The notes beneath the pieces were generated by a model. That model searched no databases. It was not told the origin of the DNA and was given only the letters and a program-made list of their open reading frames with translations. Made by a program: the position numbers and the translations under genes. A stretch of 37,930 nucleotides of DNA from DASSTY01 sp035760645 (GTDB lineage: Bacteria > Gemmatimonadota > Gemmatimonadetes > Gemmatimonadales > GWC2-71-9), in contig DASTSO010000010.1 in NCBI GenBank assembly GCA_035760645.1, positions 1 through 37,930 on the forward strand. The letters run 5' to 3'. Positions 24,312 through 31,821 of the stretch are shown piece by piece; the first letter of the stretch is position 1, and every line of letters starts with the position of its first letter.

Positions 24312-25379
24312 ATGCGTCGTCCGCTGCTCCCGGCCGTGCTCCTGACGCTCCTGCCCACGGCGCTCCTCGCCCCGCCCGCCTTCGCGCAGGGCGCGGCCGC
24401 GCCCGACTCCGCCGCCGCGGCGACCGCCGCCGCGCGCCGCGCGGCGCAGGCGCGCAACGACTCGATCTACGCGGCGAAGCGGGTGCCGCCGGGCGAGGGA
24501 TTCCGGGTGTTCATCGTCCCCGACATGGAGGGGATGGGCAGCGTGGTGGACATCCACGAGGTCATCGCCGGCAACGAGGGCGAGCGCTACAAGCCGCTCA
24601 CCGGCCCCGACTACTGGGGCCACTCGCGCGACCTGATGACCCAGGAGGTGAACGCCGCAATCCGCGGGGCGCGGCTCGCCGGGGGGCGCTCGTTCGTCGT
24701 CAACGAGGGCCACGGCGGCAACATGTTCGCCAACGTCCTCCCGTGGGAGCTCGACACGGCGGCGATCCTGGTGCGCGGCTACCCGAAGCCGCTCATCATG
24801 ATCACCGGGCTGGACGAGTCGTTCGGCGGCACGAAGGGAACCATGATGTTCACCGGCGCCCACGCGACCGCCGGCGCGCCGGGCGTGATGGGGCACAACT
24901 TCGCCTTCGACTCGTTCACCGTGAACGGCAAGGCGCTCAACGAGGTCGGCATCAACGCCCTCATCGCGGGCGAGATGGGCGTGGCGGTCTCGATGGTGAG
25001 CGGCGACGACGAGCTCATCCGCGAGGTGAAGGAGATCCTGGGCGACGGCTTCGTGCCGGTGATCTCGAAGTACGCCGTGGGCCGGAGCGCCGCGATCACC
25101 TTCAGCCCCGCGCAGGTGCGGCGCGAGCTCCAGGCGGCGGCGGCCGAGGCGGTGCGGCGCGCGCGCGCCGGGCGGCTCAAGCCGTTCACGATGAGCAAGC
25201 CCTACCGCGTCGAGTTCATGCTGCGCCGCAGCTTCCCCGACGCGGTGGTGCAGGAGGTCGCCGGCTACCAGCGCTGGAAGCTCGAGAAGGTGGGCGAGCG
25301 CACCTTCCGCTACACCACCGACAGCGCGCGCGACATGGGCTACCTGCTCGACGCCATCGAAGCGACGGTGCTCAAGTGA
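24312..25379 (+). CDS. Exported M55 family D-aminopeptidase (DppA-like), paralogue 1
   Basis: A 355-residue M55 peptidase (PF04951). DppA of Bacillus removes D-Ala from D-amino-acid peptides. The metal-ligand set is complete: D71 and E73 in VPDMEG, H134 in NEGHGGNM, H184 in GAHATAG, H195 and E211 in ALNEVG. Cytosolic DppA is about 274 residues; here a signal peptide (LLPAVLLTLLPTALLAPPAFAQ) and an Ala-rich linker are added, so it acts in the periplasm. The ATG follows a strong GGAGGGA site. It opens an operon of five genes and overlaps its own paralogue by a GTGA. A role in trimming D-amino-acid peptides released from the cell wall is the natural inference. Confidence 0.93.
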   Translation: MRRPLLPAVLLTLLPTALLAPPAFAQGAAAPDSAAAATAAARRAAQARNDSIYAAKRVPPGEGFRVFIVPDMEGMGSVVDIHEVIAGNEGERYKPLTGPDYWGHSRDLMTQEVNAAIRGARLAGGRSFVVNEGHGGNMFANVLPWELDTAAILVRGYPKPLIMITGLDESFGGTKGTMMFTGAHATAGAPGVMGHNFAFDSFTVNGKALNEVGINALIAGEMGVAVSMVSGDDELIREVKEILGDGFVPVISKYAVGRSAAITFSPAQVRRELQAAAAEAVRRARAGRLKPFTMSKPYRVEFMLRRSFPDAVVQEVAGYQRWKLEKVGERTFRYTTDSARDMGYLLDAIEATVLK

Positions 25380-26410
25380 GGGCCGCGCTCGCCATGGCCG
25401 CGGCGCTGCTCGCGGCGGTGCCGCTCGCGGCGCAGCAGAACGCCCAGTCGACGCAGCCGCCGCGCGACACGACGCCGCCGGCGGCCTACTACGGCGTCAC
25501 CGAGTACCAGGCGGCGCGCGAGAAGCTCGAGCGGCTCATGCAGCCGGCGGGCTTCACCGTCTACATCATCGCCGACATGGAGGGCCTCGCCGGCGCGGTG
25601 CGCAACGCGACCGAGATGAAGCCCGAGGCGCGGGGCGGGAGCGTGGACCACGAGCGCTTCCGCCAGGAGCTCACCGACGAGATCAACGCCGTCATCGCCG
25701 GCGCCCGCGCCGCGGGGGCGACGCAGTTCGTCGTCAACGACGGCCACGGCGGCACCCTCTTCCGCAACACGCTGCCCTGGGCGCTCGACCCCGCGGCGAT
25801 CCTCATCCGCGGCTACCCGAAGCCGATCGTGATGAGCACCGGGCTCAACCCGAAGGTGGACGCCATCATGATCGTCGGCGCGCACGCCAACGCCGGCAGC
25901 CCGGGGGTGATCAGCCACAGCTACGCCTTCGACTCGTTCACCGTGAACGGCAAGGTGCTCAACGAGACCGGGATCGCCGCCTTCATCGGCGGCGAGATGG
26001 GCGTGCCGCTCGTCCTCGCCTCGGGCGACGACCAGCTCGTGAAGGAGACGCGGGAGATGCTGGGGCCGATCGAGGCGGTGCCGACGAAGATCGCCTACGG
26101 CTTCCAGGCCGCGGCGGTGCGGCCGCTCGCCGCGGTGCACGCCGACCTGCGCGCGGCCGCGGCGCGCGCGGTGCGGCGCACGAAGGCCGGGGCGCTCAAG
26201 CCGCTGACGGTCGCGCGGCCCTACCACGTGCGCTTCTGCCTCCGTCGCGGCTACGCCGCCGACGACTGGGTGCGCACCACCGTGTCGAAGTTCGAGGGCG
26301 TGACGCCCGATGCCGGTGCCGGCCAGGGCTGCTTCGCCTACACCACCGACTCCGCCGAGGCGGTCGGCAACCTGCTCAACCTCGTCGAATGGACCGTGCT
26401 CAAGCCGTGA
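25376..26410 (+). CDS. Exported M55 family D-aminopeptidase (DppA-like), paralogue 2
   Basis: A second M55 enzyme of 344 residues from a GTG at 25376, whose TG overlaps the stop of the first gene. That start gives a proper signal peptide (RAALAMAAALLAAVPLAAQ); ATG at 25394 would remove its basic residue. The ligands are again complete: D67, E69 (IADMEG), H124 (NDGHGG), H170 (GAHANAG), H181 and E197 (VLNETG). The catalytic core is close to paralogue 1 (both share FDSFTVNGK and RGYPKP), but the linker, the C-terminal third and the Cys content differ. M55 proteins form ring-shaped homo-oligomers, so the two products may form mixed rings or have different substrate lengths. Confidence 0.92.
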   Translation: MRAALAMAAALLAAVPLAAQQNAQSTQPPRDTTPPAAYYGVTEYQAAREKLERLMQPAGFTVYIIADMEGLAGAVRNATEMKPEARGGSVDHERFRQELTDEINAVIAGARAAGATQFVVNDGHGGTLFRNTLPWALDPAAILIRGYPKPIVMSTGLNPKVDAIMIVGAHANAGSPGVISHSYAFDSFTVNGKVLNETGIAAFIGGEMGVPLVLASGDDQLVKETREMLGPIEAVPTKIAYGFQAAAVRPLAAVHADLRAAAARAVRRTKAGALKPLTVARPYHVRFCLRRGYAADDWVRTTVSKFEGVTPDAGAGQGCFAYTTDSAEAVGNLLNLVEWTVLKP

Positions 26411-26976
26411 CGCATCTCGGGAGTGTCGAAGGGACGGGTGTCGAAGGATCCGACGCACCGGACGAGCGCGCGCTCGCGGGGGCCGCGACGACGCCCGAAG
26501 GCTGGGCGACCGCCGACCTCTGCGACGCGCACCCCGACACCGCGCGACCGCTCGCGCCCGGCTTCCAGGACTACGGCGGGCGTGCGGTGTTCGAGGGCAT
26601 CGTGAGCACGGTGCAGGTCCGGGCCGACTACCGGCCGGTCCTCGCCGCGCTGCAGGAAGAGGGGCACGGGCGCGTGCTCCTGGTGGACGGCGGCGGCATC
26701 CGCGACCGCGCGATCCTGGGCGAGCGGCTCCTCACCATGGCGCACGCGCGCGGCTGGGCGGGCGTCGTCGTCTTCGGCGCGGTGCGCGACACGCGGCACA
26801 CCCGCACGATTCCGGTGGGCCTGCGGGCCTTGGGCACTTTCCCCCGCCGCGGCGACACCGCCGGGCCCCACGCGCGCGACGTCGCGGTGGAGGTCGCCGG
26901 CGTCCGCGTCGTCCCGGGCGACCGGCTCTACGCCGACACCGACGGGATCGTGGTCCTGGCCGCCGGAGCCGCGTGA
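26407..26976 (+). CDS. RraA-like protein (HMG/CHA aldolase family)
   Basis: A roughly 189-residue member of the RraA/4-hydroxy-4-methyl-2-oxoglutarate aldolase family (PF03737). The core runs from ATADLCDAHPD through DYGGRAVFEGIVSTV, GRVLLVDGGG and VVFGAVRDTRHT. R127-D128 matches the catalytic and Mg-binding Arg-Asp of the aldolase branch, which E. coli RraA (an RNase E inhibitor) lacks at that place, so aldolase or oxaloacetate decarboxylase activity is more likely. The start at GTG 26407 overlaps the previous stop as GTGA; an in-frame ATG at 26389 is the alternative. About 32 N-terminal residues precede the family core and contain a 15-base-spaced repeat of GTGTCGAAGG. Confidence 0.88.
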   Translation: MTHLGSVEGTGVEGSDAPDERALAGAATTPEGWATADLCDAHPDTARPLAPGFQDYGGRAVFEGIVSTVQVRADYRPVLAALQEEGHGRVLLVDGGGIRDRAILGERLLTMAHARGWAGVVVFGAVRDTRHTRTIPVGLRALGTFPRRGDTAGPHARDVAVEVAGVRVVPGDRLYADTDGIVVLAAGAA

Positions 26977-27377
26977 GCGGCCGCCCCGCGCCGCCGGCGC
27001 GCTTCACGCTGCGCGCGCGCTGGCGCTCGATCGGCTACGCCTGGCGCGGCATCCGGCGCGTGGTGCGCACCCAGCACAACGCCTGGGTCCATGCGGCCGC
27101 CTCGCTCGCGGTCGTCGCCGCGGCCCTCGCGCTCGAGGTGAGCCGGCTCGAGTGGTGCGCGCTCGTCGTCGCGATGCTCGGCGTCTGGGTGGCCGAGGCG
27201 ATGAACACCGCCTTCGAGGCGCTCTGCGACGTGGCGAGCCCCGAGTTCCACCCCGAGGTCGAGCGCGCCAAGGACGTCGCCGCCGGCGCGGTGCTGCTCG
27301 CCGCCCTCGGCGCGGTCGCGATCGGCCTCCTCGTCTTCGTGCCGCACCTGCTCGCCCGGCTGCCGCACGACGCGTGA
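26973..27377 (+). CDS. dgkA: DgkA-type diacylglycerol/undecaprenol kinase
   Basis: A 134-residue integral membrane kinase (PF01219). The signature VAEAMNTAFEALCDV contains the catalytic E75 and metal-binding N78/E82 region, and AKDVAAGAV follows as in the family. Three membrane helices are predicted (about 42-55, 62-82 and 104-124) after an amphipathic start. E. coli DgkA phosphorylates diacylglycerol, whereas Gram-positive homologues act on undecaprenol; which applies here is unknown. The GTG start at 26973 overlaps the RraA-like stop as GTGA. Undecaprenol kinase activity would fit the cell-wall theme of the two M55 peptidases upstream; that is inference. Confidence 0.92.
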   Translation: MSGRPAPPARFTLRARWRSIGYAWRGIRRVVRTQHNAWVHAAASLAVVAAALALEVSRLEWCALVVAMLGVWVAEAMNTAFEALCDVASPEFHPEVERAKDVAAGAVLLAALGAVAIGLLVFVPHLLARLPHDA

Positions 27378-27416
27378 GCCGATCGTGAGCCGAGCGTGAG
27401 CACAGCGTGAGCGCGC
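27373..27416 (+). repeat. 11-bp tandem repeat spanning the dgkA/oxidoreductase junction
   Basis: Four units of an 11-mer, CGTGAGCCGAT, CGTGAGCCGAG, CGTGAGCACAG and CGTGAGCGCGC, run from the dgkA stop to the next start. Each unit holds GTGA. Removing three units (33 bases) would put the next gene's GTG exactly on the dgkA stop as GTGA. Confidence 0.9.
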
Positions 27417-28708
27417 ACGAGCCGGGGCGCGAGCGCCAGAGCGAGATCTACGTGCGCGGCGTCGGCGGCGCGCGGCCGCGCGTGCCGGTGGATCCCGCGC
27501 GCCTCGAGGCCGCGGCGCGGCGGGCGATGGCGCCGGAGGCGTTCGCCTACGTGGCGGGCGGAGCGGGGGCGGAATCCACGATCGCCGCCAACCGCCGCGC
27601 CTTCGAGCGCTGGCGCATCCTCCCGCGCGTGCTGCGCGACGTGAGCGCGCGCGATCTCACGGTCGAGCTCTTCGGCCGCCGGCTCCCCACCCCGCTCCTC
27701 CTCGCCCCCGTCGGCGTGCTCGACATGGCGCACCCCGCGGCCGACTGCGCTGTAGCGCGCGCGGCCGCGGCGGAGGGCGTCCCCTGCATCTTCTCGAGCC
27801 AGGCCTCGGTCCCGATGGAGCCGTGCGCGCGGGCGATGGACGCGGTCGCCTCCGGCGCACCGCGCTGGTTCCAGCTCTACTGGAGCCGCTCCGACGCGCT
27901 GGTCGAGAGCTTCGTCGCGCGCGCCGAGGGGTGCGGCTGCGAGGCGATCGTCCTCACGCTCGACACCACGATGCTCGGCTGGCGCCCGCGCGACCTCGAG
28001 CTCGCCTACCTGCCGTTCCTGCGCGGCCGCGGGATCGCGCAGTACACGAGCGATCCCGTCTTCCAGCAGCTCCTCGCGGAGGCGCTCCCCGCGGCCGCCG
28101 CCGGGGCCGCCGCCGCGCCGCGGCCGAAGCCGACGCTCGCCGCCGTGCGCGCCCTGGTCGAGCTGGCGCGGCGGCACCCCGGACGCTTCCTCGCCAATCT
28201 CCGCTCGGGCCGCCCGCGGGCCGCGGTGCAGCGCTTCGTCGCCACCTACTCGCGACCCTCGCTCACCTGGTGCGATCTGGCCTTCCTCCGGCAGCGCACC
28301 CGGCTTCCCCTCCTCCTCAAGGGCGTGCTCCACCCCGACGACGCCCGCACCGCGCTCGACCACGGGGCCGACGGGCTCGTCGTCTCCAACCACGGCGGCC
28401 GCCAGGTGGACGGCGCCGTCGGCGCGCTCGATGCCCTCCCCGCGGTGGTCGACGCGGTCGGCGGCCGGGTCCCGGTCCTCTTCGACAGCGGGATCCGGGG
28501 CGGCGCCGACGCCTTCAAGGCCCTCGCCCTCGGCGCCCGGGCCGTCTGCCTGGGCCGGCCCTACGTGTACGGGCTCGCGCTCGCCGGCGAGGCGGGGGTG
28601 CGGGAGGTGATCCGGAACCTGGTGGCGGAGCTCGACCTGACGCTGGGGCTCGCGGGCCAGCCGTCCGTGGCGGCGCTCGACCGCACGGCGCTCGTGCGGG
28701 AGGGGTGA
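27407..28708 (+). CDS. FMN-dependent alpha-hydroxy-acid dehydrogenase/oxidase
   Basis: A 433-residue enzyme of the lactate dehydrogenase (LldD)/glycolate oxidase/lactate monooxygenase family (PF01070). The catalytic base is H329 with R332 in VVSNHGGRQVDGA. K305 (LLLKGVL) binds FMN, QLYW holds the substrate-side Tyr, and FDSGIRGGADAFKALALGA forms the phosphate site. AFAYVAGGAGAESTIAANRRAFERW is the usual N-terminal segment. Residues about 200-265 form the variable loop 4, longer than in LldD and richer in Ala/Pro. The GTG start is forced by an in-frame stop 21 bases upstream. It is the last gene of the M55 operon. The substrate could be lactate, mandelate or another 2-hydroxy acid. Confidence 0.92.
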   Translation: MSAHEPGRERQSEIYVRGVGGARPRVPVDPARLEAAARRAMAPEAFAYVAGGAGAESTIAANRRAFERWRILPRVLRDVSARDLTVELFGRRLPTPLLLAPVGVLDMAHPAADCAVARAAAAEGVPCIFSSQASVPMEPCARAMDAVASGAPRWFQLYWSRSDALVESFVARAEGCGCEAIVLTLDTTMLGWRPRDLELAYLPFLRGRGIAQYTSDPVFQQLLAEALPAAAAGAAAAPRPKPTLAAVRALVELARRHPGRFLANLRSGRPRAAVQRFVATYSRPSLTWCDLAFLRQRTRLPLLLKGVLHPDDARTALDHGADGLVVSNHGGRQVDGAVGALDALPAVVDAVGGRVPVLFDSGIRGGADAFKALALGARAVCLGRPYVYGLALAGEAGVREVIRNLVAELDLTLGLAGQPSVAALDRTALVREG

Positions 28709-28751
28709 GCCGGGCTGCGGCGTTCTGCACGAGATCGGGTACCCTGCCGCG

Positions 28752-28790
28752 TGTCGCGACAGCGTCTGCATAGTTAACTGACAGCGACAG
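28752..28790. promoter_or_regulatory. Palindrome TGTCGCGACA and repeated GCGACAG in the GH1 upstream region
   Basis: The 178-base gap before the GH1-like gene is the most AT-rich stretch of the window (for example TTTCATTAATAG at 28815-28826). It holds a perfect 10-base palindrome at 28752-28761 and a second GCGACAG at 28784-28790. TCGCGACAG also occurs at 13320-13328. This may be an operator; no clear -35/-10 pair was found. Confidence 0.3.
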
Positions 28791-28886
28791 GACGTGGACG
28801 GCGATCTAAGTTCCTTTCATTAATAGAGTTCCCCCGGCGGGCCCGGTGTGCGATTCGGTGGCACCTACGTTGCCGCGGCAGCCGGC

Positions 28887-30248
28887 ATGCACCGACGCCA
28901 GTTCCTCAAGGTCGGCGCCCTTGCCGCCGCCCTCGCCAGTCTTCCGGCCTGCGCCCGCGGGCTCGCCCTCGGTCCCGACGACGCCGGTCTCCTCCCGCAC
29001 GCCCCCGGGACGGGGCCGATCGGGCCCGACGCCCTCGACGGGACGTTCCTCTTCGCCACCGGGGTCGAGAACAGCTATCCCCGGCTCCCGGGCGGGCGCC
29101 GGGTGGACCAGCTGGCGAAGACCGACCACTACGAGCGCTGGCAGGAGGACTTCGCCGGGCTCCAGGCGCTGGGCGTCACCGCGCTGCGCTACGGCCCGGC
29201 CTACTACCGCACCAACCCCGCGCCGGGCCGCTACGACTGGTCGAGCTGCGATGCGCAGATGGAGTGGCTCCGCACCTCGGGGATCACCGTCATCGCCGAC
29301 CTCTGCCACTTCGGGGTGCCGGACTGGCTGAGCGGCTTCGACGACCCGGCGTTCCCGGCCGAGCACGCGGCGTATGCCCGCGCCTTCGCGCGGCGCTATC
29401 CCTGGGTGCGGCACTACACGCCGGTCAACGAGATCTCGGTCGCCGCCAAGTTCTCGGCGATGTTCGGCTGGTGGAACGAGGCGCGCACCGGCGAGGCGGC
29501 GCTCGCGCGCACGCTCCTCAATCTCGCCCGCGCGCACGAGCGCGCGGTGGATGCGATCCTCGCCGAGCGGTCCGACGCCATCATCGTCCACACCGAGGCG
29601 GCCGACCGCTACGTCCCGGCCAACGAGGGCGTGCAGGCCGTCTCGCGCGCGGCCTTCTGGAACACCGTGCGCTTCGCCGCGCTCGACCTCACGCTGGGCC
29701 GGGCGCCCTCGAGCGGGCTCGTGCAGTTCCTCGCGAAGGGCGGGGCGACGCGCGACGACCTCGCCTGGTTCCGGCGGCGGCACGGGCACGGCCGCCGCTG
29801 GCTCGGCCTCGACTACTACGCCACCTGCGAGCAGCTCGTGCATGGCGACGGCCGCACCGAGCCGGCCCCGGTGCGCGCGGGCCTGGCCGCGGTGGCCACG
29901 GCGTTCCACGAGCGCTACCGGCGACCGCTCTTCATCGCGGAGACCGCCGCGGTGGACGCCGTCGCCCCCGGGTGGCTCGCCGAGCAGTGGCGCGAGACGC
30001 TCGCGCTCCGCCGGGCGGGCGTGCCGGTGACGGGCTTCACCTGGTACGGCCTCACCGACGTGGTGGACTGGCGCTGGCTCCTGACCCAGGACCGCGGCGA
30101 CGTGGACCCGATGGGCCTCTACGATCTCCAGCGCGGGCTGCGCCCGGTGGGCCGCGCCTACCAGGAGCTGATCACCGAGTGGACGCCGCGCCTCGCCGAG
30201 CTCGCGCCGGGGCGGCTGGCGGGCGACTCGGTGCACGGGGCGGCGTAG
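28887..30248 (+). CDS. GH1-like glycoside hydrolase, Tat/lipoprotein exported
   Basis: A 453-residue TIM-barrel enzyme resembling glycoside hydrolase family 1. The acid/base glutamate is E182 in YTPVNEISV and the nucleophile E352 in LFIAETAAVD, at the ends of strands 4 and 7, although both motifs deviate from the textbook TFNEP and ITENG. Other barrel strands are visible at VTALRYGPAYYR, VIADLCHFGVPDWL and WLGLDYYA. The start HRRQFLKVGALAAALASLPAC carries twin arginines and a lipobox Cys (C22), so it is probably exported by Tat and lipid-anchored. An in-frame GTG at 28848 would bury the signal and is not preferred. Likely substrates are beta-linked oligosaccharides; specificity is unknown. 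It is a lone gene with an AT-rich promoter region. Confidence 0.85.
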   Translation: MHRRQFLKVGALAAALASLPACARGLALGPDDAGLLPHAPGTGPIGPDALDGTFLFATGVENSYPRLPGGRRVDQLAKTDHYERWQEDFAGLQALGVTALRYGPAYYRTNPAPGRYDWSSCDAQMEWLRTSGITVIADLCHFGVPDWLSGFDDPAFPAEHAAYARAFARRYPWVRHYTPVNEISVAAKFSAMFGWWNEARTGEAALARTLLNLARAHERAVDAILAERSDAIIVHTEAADRYVPANEGVQAVSRAAFWNTVRFAALDLTLGRAPSSGLVQFLAKGGATRDDLAWFRRRHGHGRRWLGLDYYATCEQLVHGDGRTEPAPVRAGLAAVATAFHERYRRPLFIAETAAVDAVAPGWLAEQWRETLALRRAGVPVTGFTWYGLTDVVDWRWLLTQDRGDVDPMGLYDLQRGLRPVGRAYQELITEWTPRLAELAPGRLAGDSVHGAA

Positions 30249-30258
30249 AGGGCCGGCT

Positions 30259-30288
30259 TTGACCGCTCTCGACCGCCGGTGATAGCTT
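30259..30288 (+). promoter_or_regulatory. Promoter of the TonB_C-domain protein gene
   Basis: TTGACC (30259-30264), an 18-base spacer and an extended -10 TGATAGCTT (30280-30288) give a good sigma-70-type promoter with a leader of about 40 bases. Confidence 0.6.
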
Positions 30289-30334
30289 CGAGGAGTACCG
30301 GCCCGCGCCGGGCCGCCGCCTCGAGGAGGCACCG

Positions 30335-31204
30335 ATGCTCCGATCCCGCCTCGCCATCCGCAGTGCGCTCGCCGCCCTCGTCGCCTGCGCGCTCGTGCTC
30401 CCCGCCTCCGCCATGGCCCAGCAGGACAGCACGTCCGGCACCGCCGACTCCGCGGGCGCCGCGGGCGCCGCGGGCTCCTCGGGCGCCGGCGACATGCTCG
30501 GTGTCCCGGGCGTCGGCTCCCCGGCGAGCGGCGCGACCCGCGACGCGAGCCAGCGCGACGTGAGCACCTATCGCGACACCGACCTGAGCGGCGTGGACAC
30601 CTCGCGCGCCAGGGCGCGCGACACCACCGCGCGCCCCGCCGCGGCGCGCGACACCACCGCGCGCCCCACCGCGGCGCGCGACACCACGACGCGCGACACC
30701 ACGACGCTGCGCGATACGACCAGCACGCGCGACACCAGCGCGGCGCGCGGCGGTGGCCGCCGCAGCGCCCTCGAGCCGCTCACCGAGGCACAGTGCGACT
30801 CGATCGCGCAGCGGGTCGGGGCGGGCGGCGCGCCGCCCGCCGGCACGCGGGCACCGGCGATGCAGACGTGGGTCGTCCCCGACGGGCCGCCGCCGGCCGA
30901 CCTCCGCTCGCGCACCGTGATGCTGCGCTTCCAGGTGGACGAGGGCGGGGTGCCGGTGGCCTCGACGCTCGTCGTCGAGGGGAGCCGCGATCCGGCCTTC
31001 CGCCAGCGCGCCGTCGCCGCGCTGCAGCGGATGCAGTACGTCCCGGCCGACTACCGCGGCTGCGCGCTGCCGAGCGCGGTGCAGCTGCCGGTCGCGTTCG
31101 ACGCGACGGTGGACACCACCGCCCGCAAGCCGGCGCCGAGGACCGCACCGAAGCGGGTGGCGCCGAAGCCGGCCGCACCGAAAAAGGCGGCGCCGCAACG
31201 CTGA
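30335..31204 (+). CDS. Periplasmic TonB C-terminal-domain-like protein with RDTT repeats
   Basis: A 289-residue exported protein. The ATG has a GAGGAGG site and a cleavable-type signal (ALAALVACALVLPASAMAQ). Residues about 70-140 are low-complexity repeats of RDTTARP-A/T-AA and RDTTT. Residues about 183-258 match a TonB_C-type fold: TVMLRFQVDEGGVPV, STLVVEGSRDPAF, AVAALQRMQYVPADYRG, then QLPVAF. A basic Pro/Ala/Lys tail (KPAPRTAPKRVAPKPAAPKK) ends the protein. True TonB has an N-terminal membrane anchor and a Pro/Lys spacer before the domain; here the anchor is missing and the spacer-like part comes after. It may be a free periplasmic partner of TonB-type systems or a cell-wall-binding protein. 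There are no exbB/exbD genes nearby. Confidence 0.8.
   Translation: MLRSRLAIRSALAALVACALVLPASAMAQQDSTSGTADSAGAAGAAGSSGAGDMLGVPGVGSPASGATRDASQRDVSTYRDTDLSGVDTSRARARDTTARPAAARDTTARPTAARDTTTRDTTTLRDTTSTRDTSAARGGGRRSALEPLTEAQCDSIAQRVGAGGAPPAGTRAPAMQTWVVPDGPPPADLRSRTVMLRFQVDEGGVPVASTLVVEGSRDPAFRQRAVAALQRMQYVPADYRGCALPSAVQLPVAFDATVDTTARKPAPRTAPKRVAPKPAAPKKAAPQR
30613..30710 (+). repeat. 30-bp and 15-bp in-frame repeats (RDTT repeats)
   Basis: A 30-base unit beginning ACACCACCGCGCGCCCC recurs at 30621 and 30651, and a related unit at 30681, followed by a 15-base copy at 30696. All keep the reading frame and encode RDTT repeats. Confidence 0.8.
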
Positions 31205-31239
31205 GCGAGGCCGCGGCGCGGCACCGACAGGAGGGTTCG

Positions 31240-31395
31240 ATGGGCAAGGGCGATCGCAAGACCCGGCAGGGAAAGATCTTCCGGCACACCTACGGCAAGC
31301 GGCGGCCCCGGCACGAGCAGCCGTCCCGCGCGGCGCCGACGCGGCAGGGGCGGCCGGCCACGACGCCGGCGCATCCGGGCATTCACGAGCCGTGA
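31240..31395 (+). CDS. Small ribosomal subunit protein bTHX
   Basis: A 51-residue basic protein whose first 24 residues, MGKGDRKTRQGKIFRHTYGK then RRPR, match Thermus Thx ([20 protein letters not shown]), a peptide that binds in the head of the 30S subunit. The ATG has an AGGAGGG site with ideal spacing. Thermus Thx is about 26 residues; here a further 27 residues rich in Pro, Ala and Arg follow, comparable with the longer bTHX/PSRP forms in other bacteria. It lies 35 bases after the TonB_C-like gene and may share its transcript. Confidence 0.9.
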   Translation: MGKGDRKTRQGKIFRHTYGKRRPRHEQPSRAAPTRQGRPATTPAHPGIHEP

Positions 31396-31494
31396 GCGGG
31401 GCCGAGGGCGGACCGATGGCGGGATGACGGGGGTCACGGACGCCACTCCCGGCCACGGCTAGCGTGGGGCAGCCCGAGCCGGGGAGTGCCCGAG

Positions 31495-31812
31495 ATGCCC
31501 GTCCGCCTGACCATTCCGACCGATGACCTCCGCATCGCCTTCGACCTCGTGAGCGCCAATGGCGCGGTCGGCCCCGGCGCCGCGGTGACGACCGGCGCCG
31601 GCGGCGTGCTGCGCTTCGAGGGCGCCACGCGGCCGTCGGCGAGCGGGAAGATCTCGCTCGCCTTCGACGTCGAGGCGCCGGGCGGCGCGGCGGCCGACGA
31701 CCTCGCCGACTGGCTCTACGATCGGCTGAAGGGGCGGGTGTCCTCGGTGCGCATCGCGCGCCACGAGGTCCCCGTCGAGCGCGAGGAGCTGCGCCGCGCG
31801 CTGGCGCGCTGA
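31495..31812 (+). CDS. Hypothetical 105-residue alpha/beta protein
   Basis: Not recognised. The protein begins MPVRLTIPTDDLRIAFDLV, continues with a glycine-rich middle (GPGAAVTTGAGGVLRFEG), then SLAFDVEAP, a helix (AADDLADWLYDRLKG), a strand (VSSVRIARHEVPV) and a final helix. No Cys, membrane segment or signal. The plan (strands, then helix, strand, helix) is that of a small adaptor-like domain, similar in size to effector-associated domains found beside proteases, but I cannot place it in a family. The ATG at 31495 has a GGGGAG nine bases upstream. A remnant-like reading frame follows directly (31854-31934). Confidence 0.7.
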   Translation: MPVRLTIPTDDLRIAFDLVSANGAVGPGAAVTTGAGGVLRFEGATRPSASGKISLAFDVEAPGGAAADDLADWLYDRLKGRVSSVRIARHEVPVEREELRRALAR

Positions 31813-31821
31813 TCGCGACGT

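Noticed and set aside
26423..26447. GTGTCGAAGG repeated with 15-base period
   Set aside because: Only two copies; too little to call a repeat family, although it lies in the odd N-terminal extension of the RraA-like gene.
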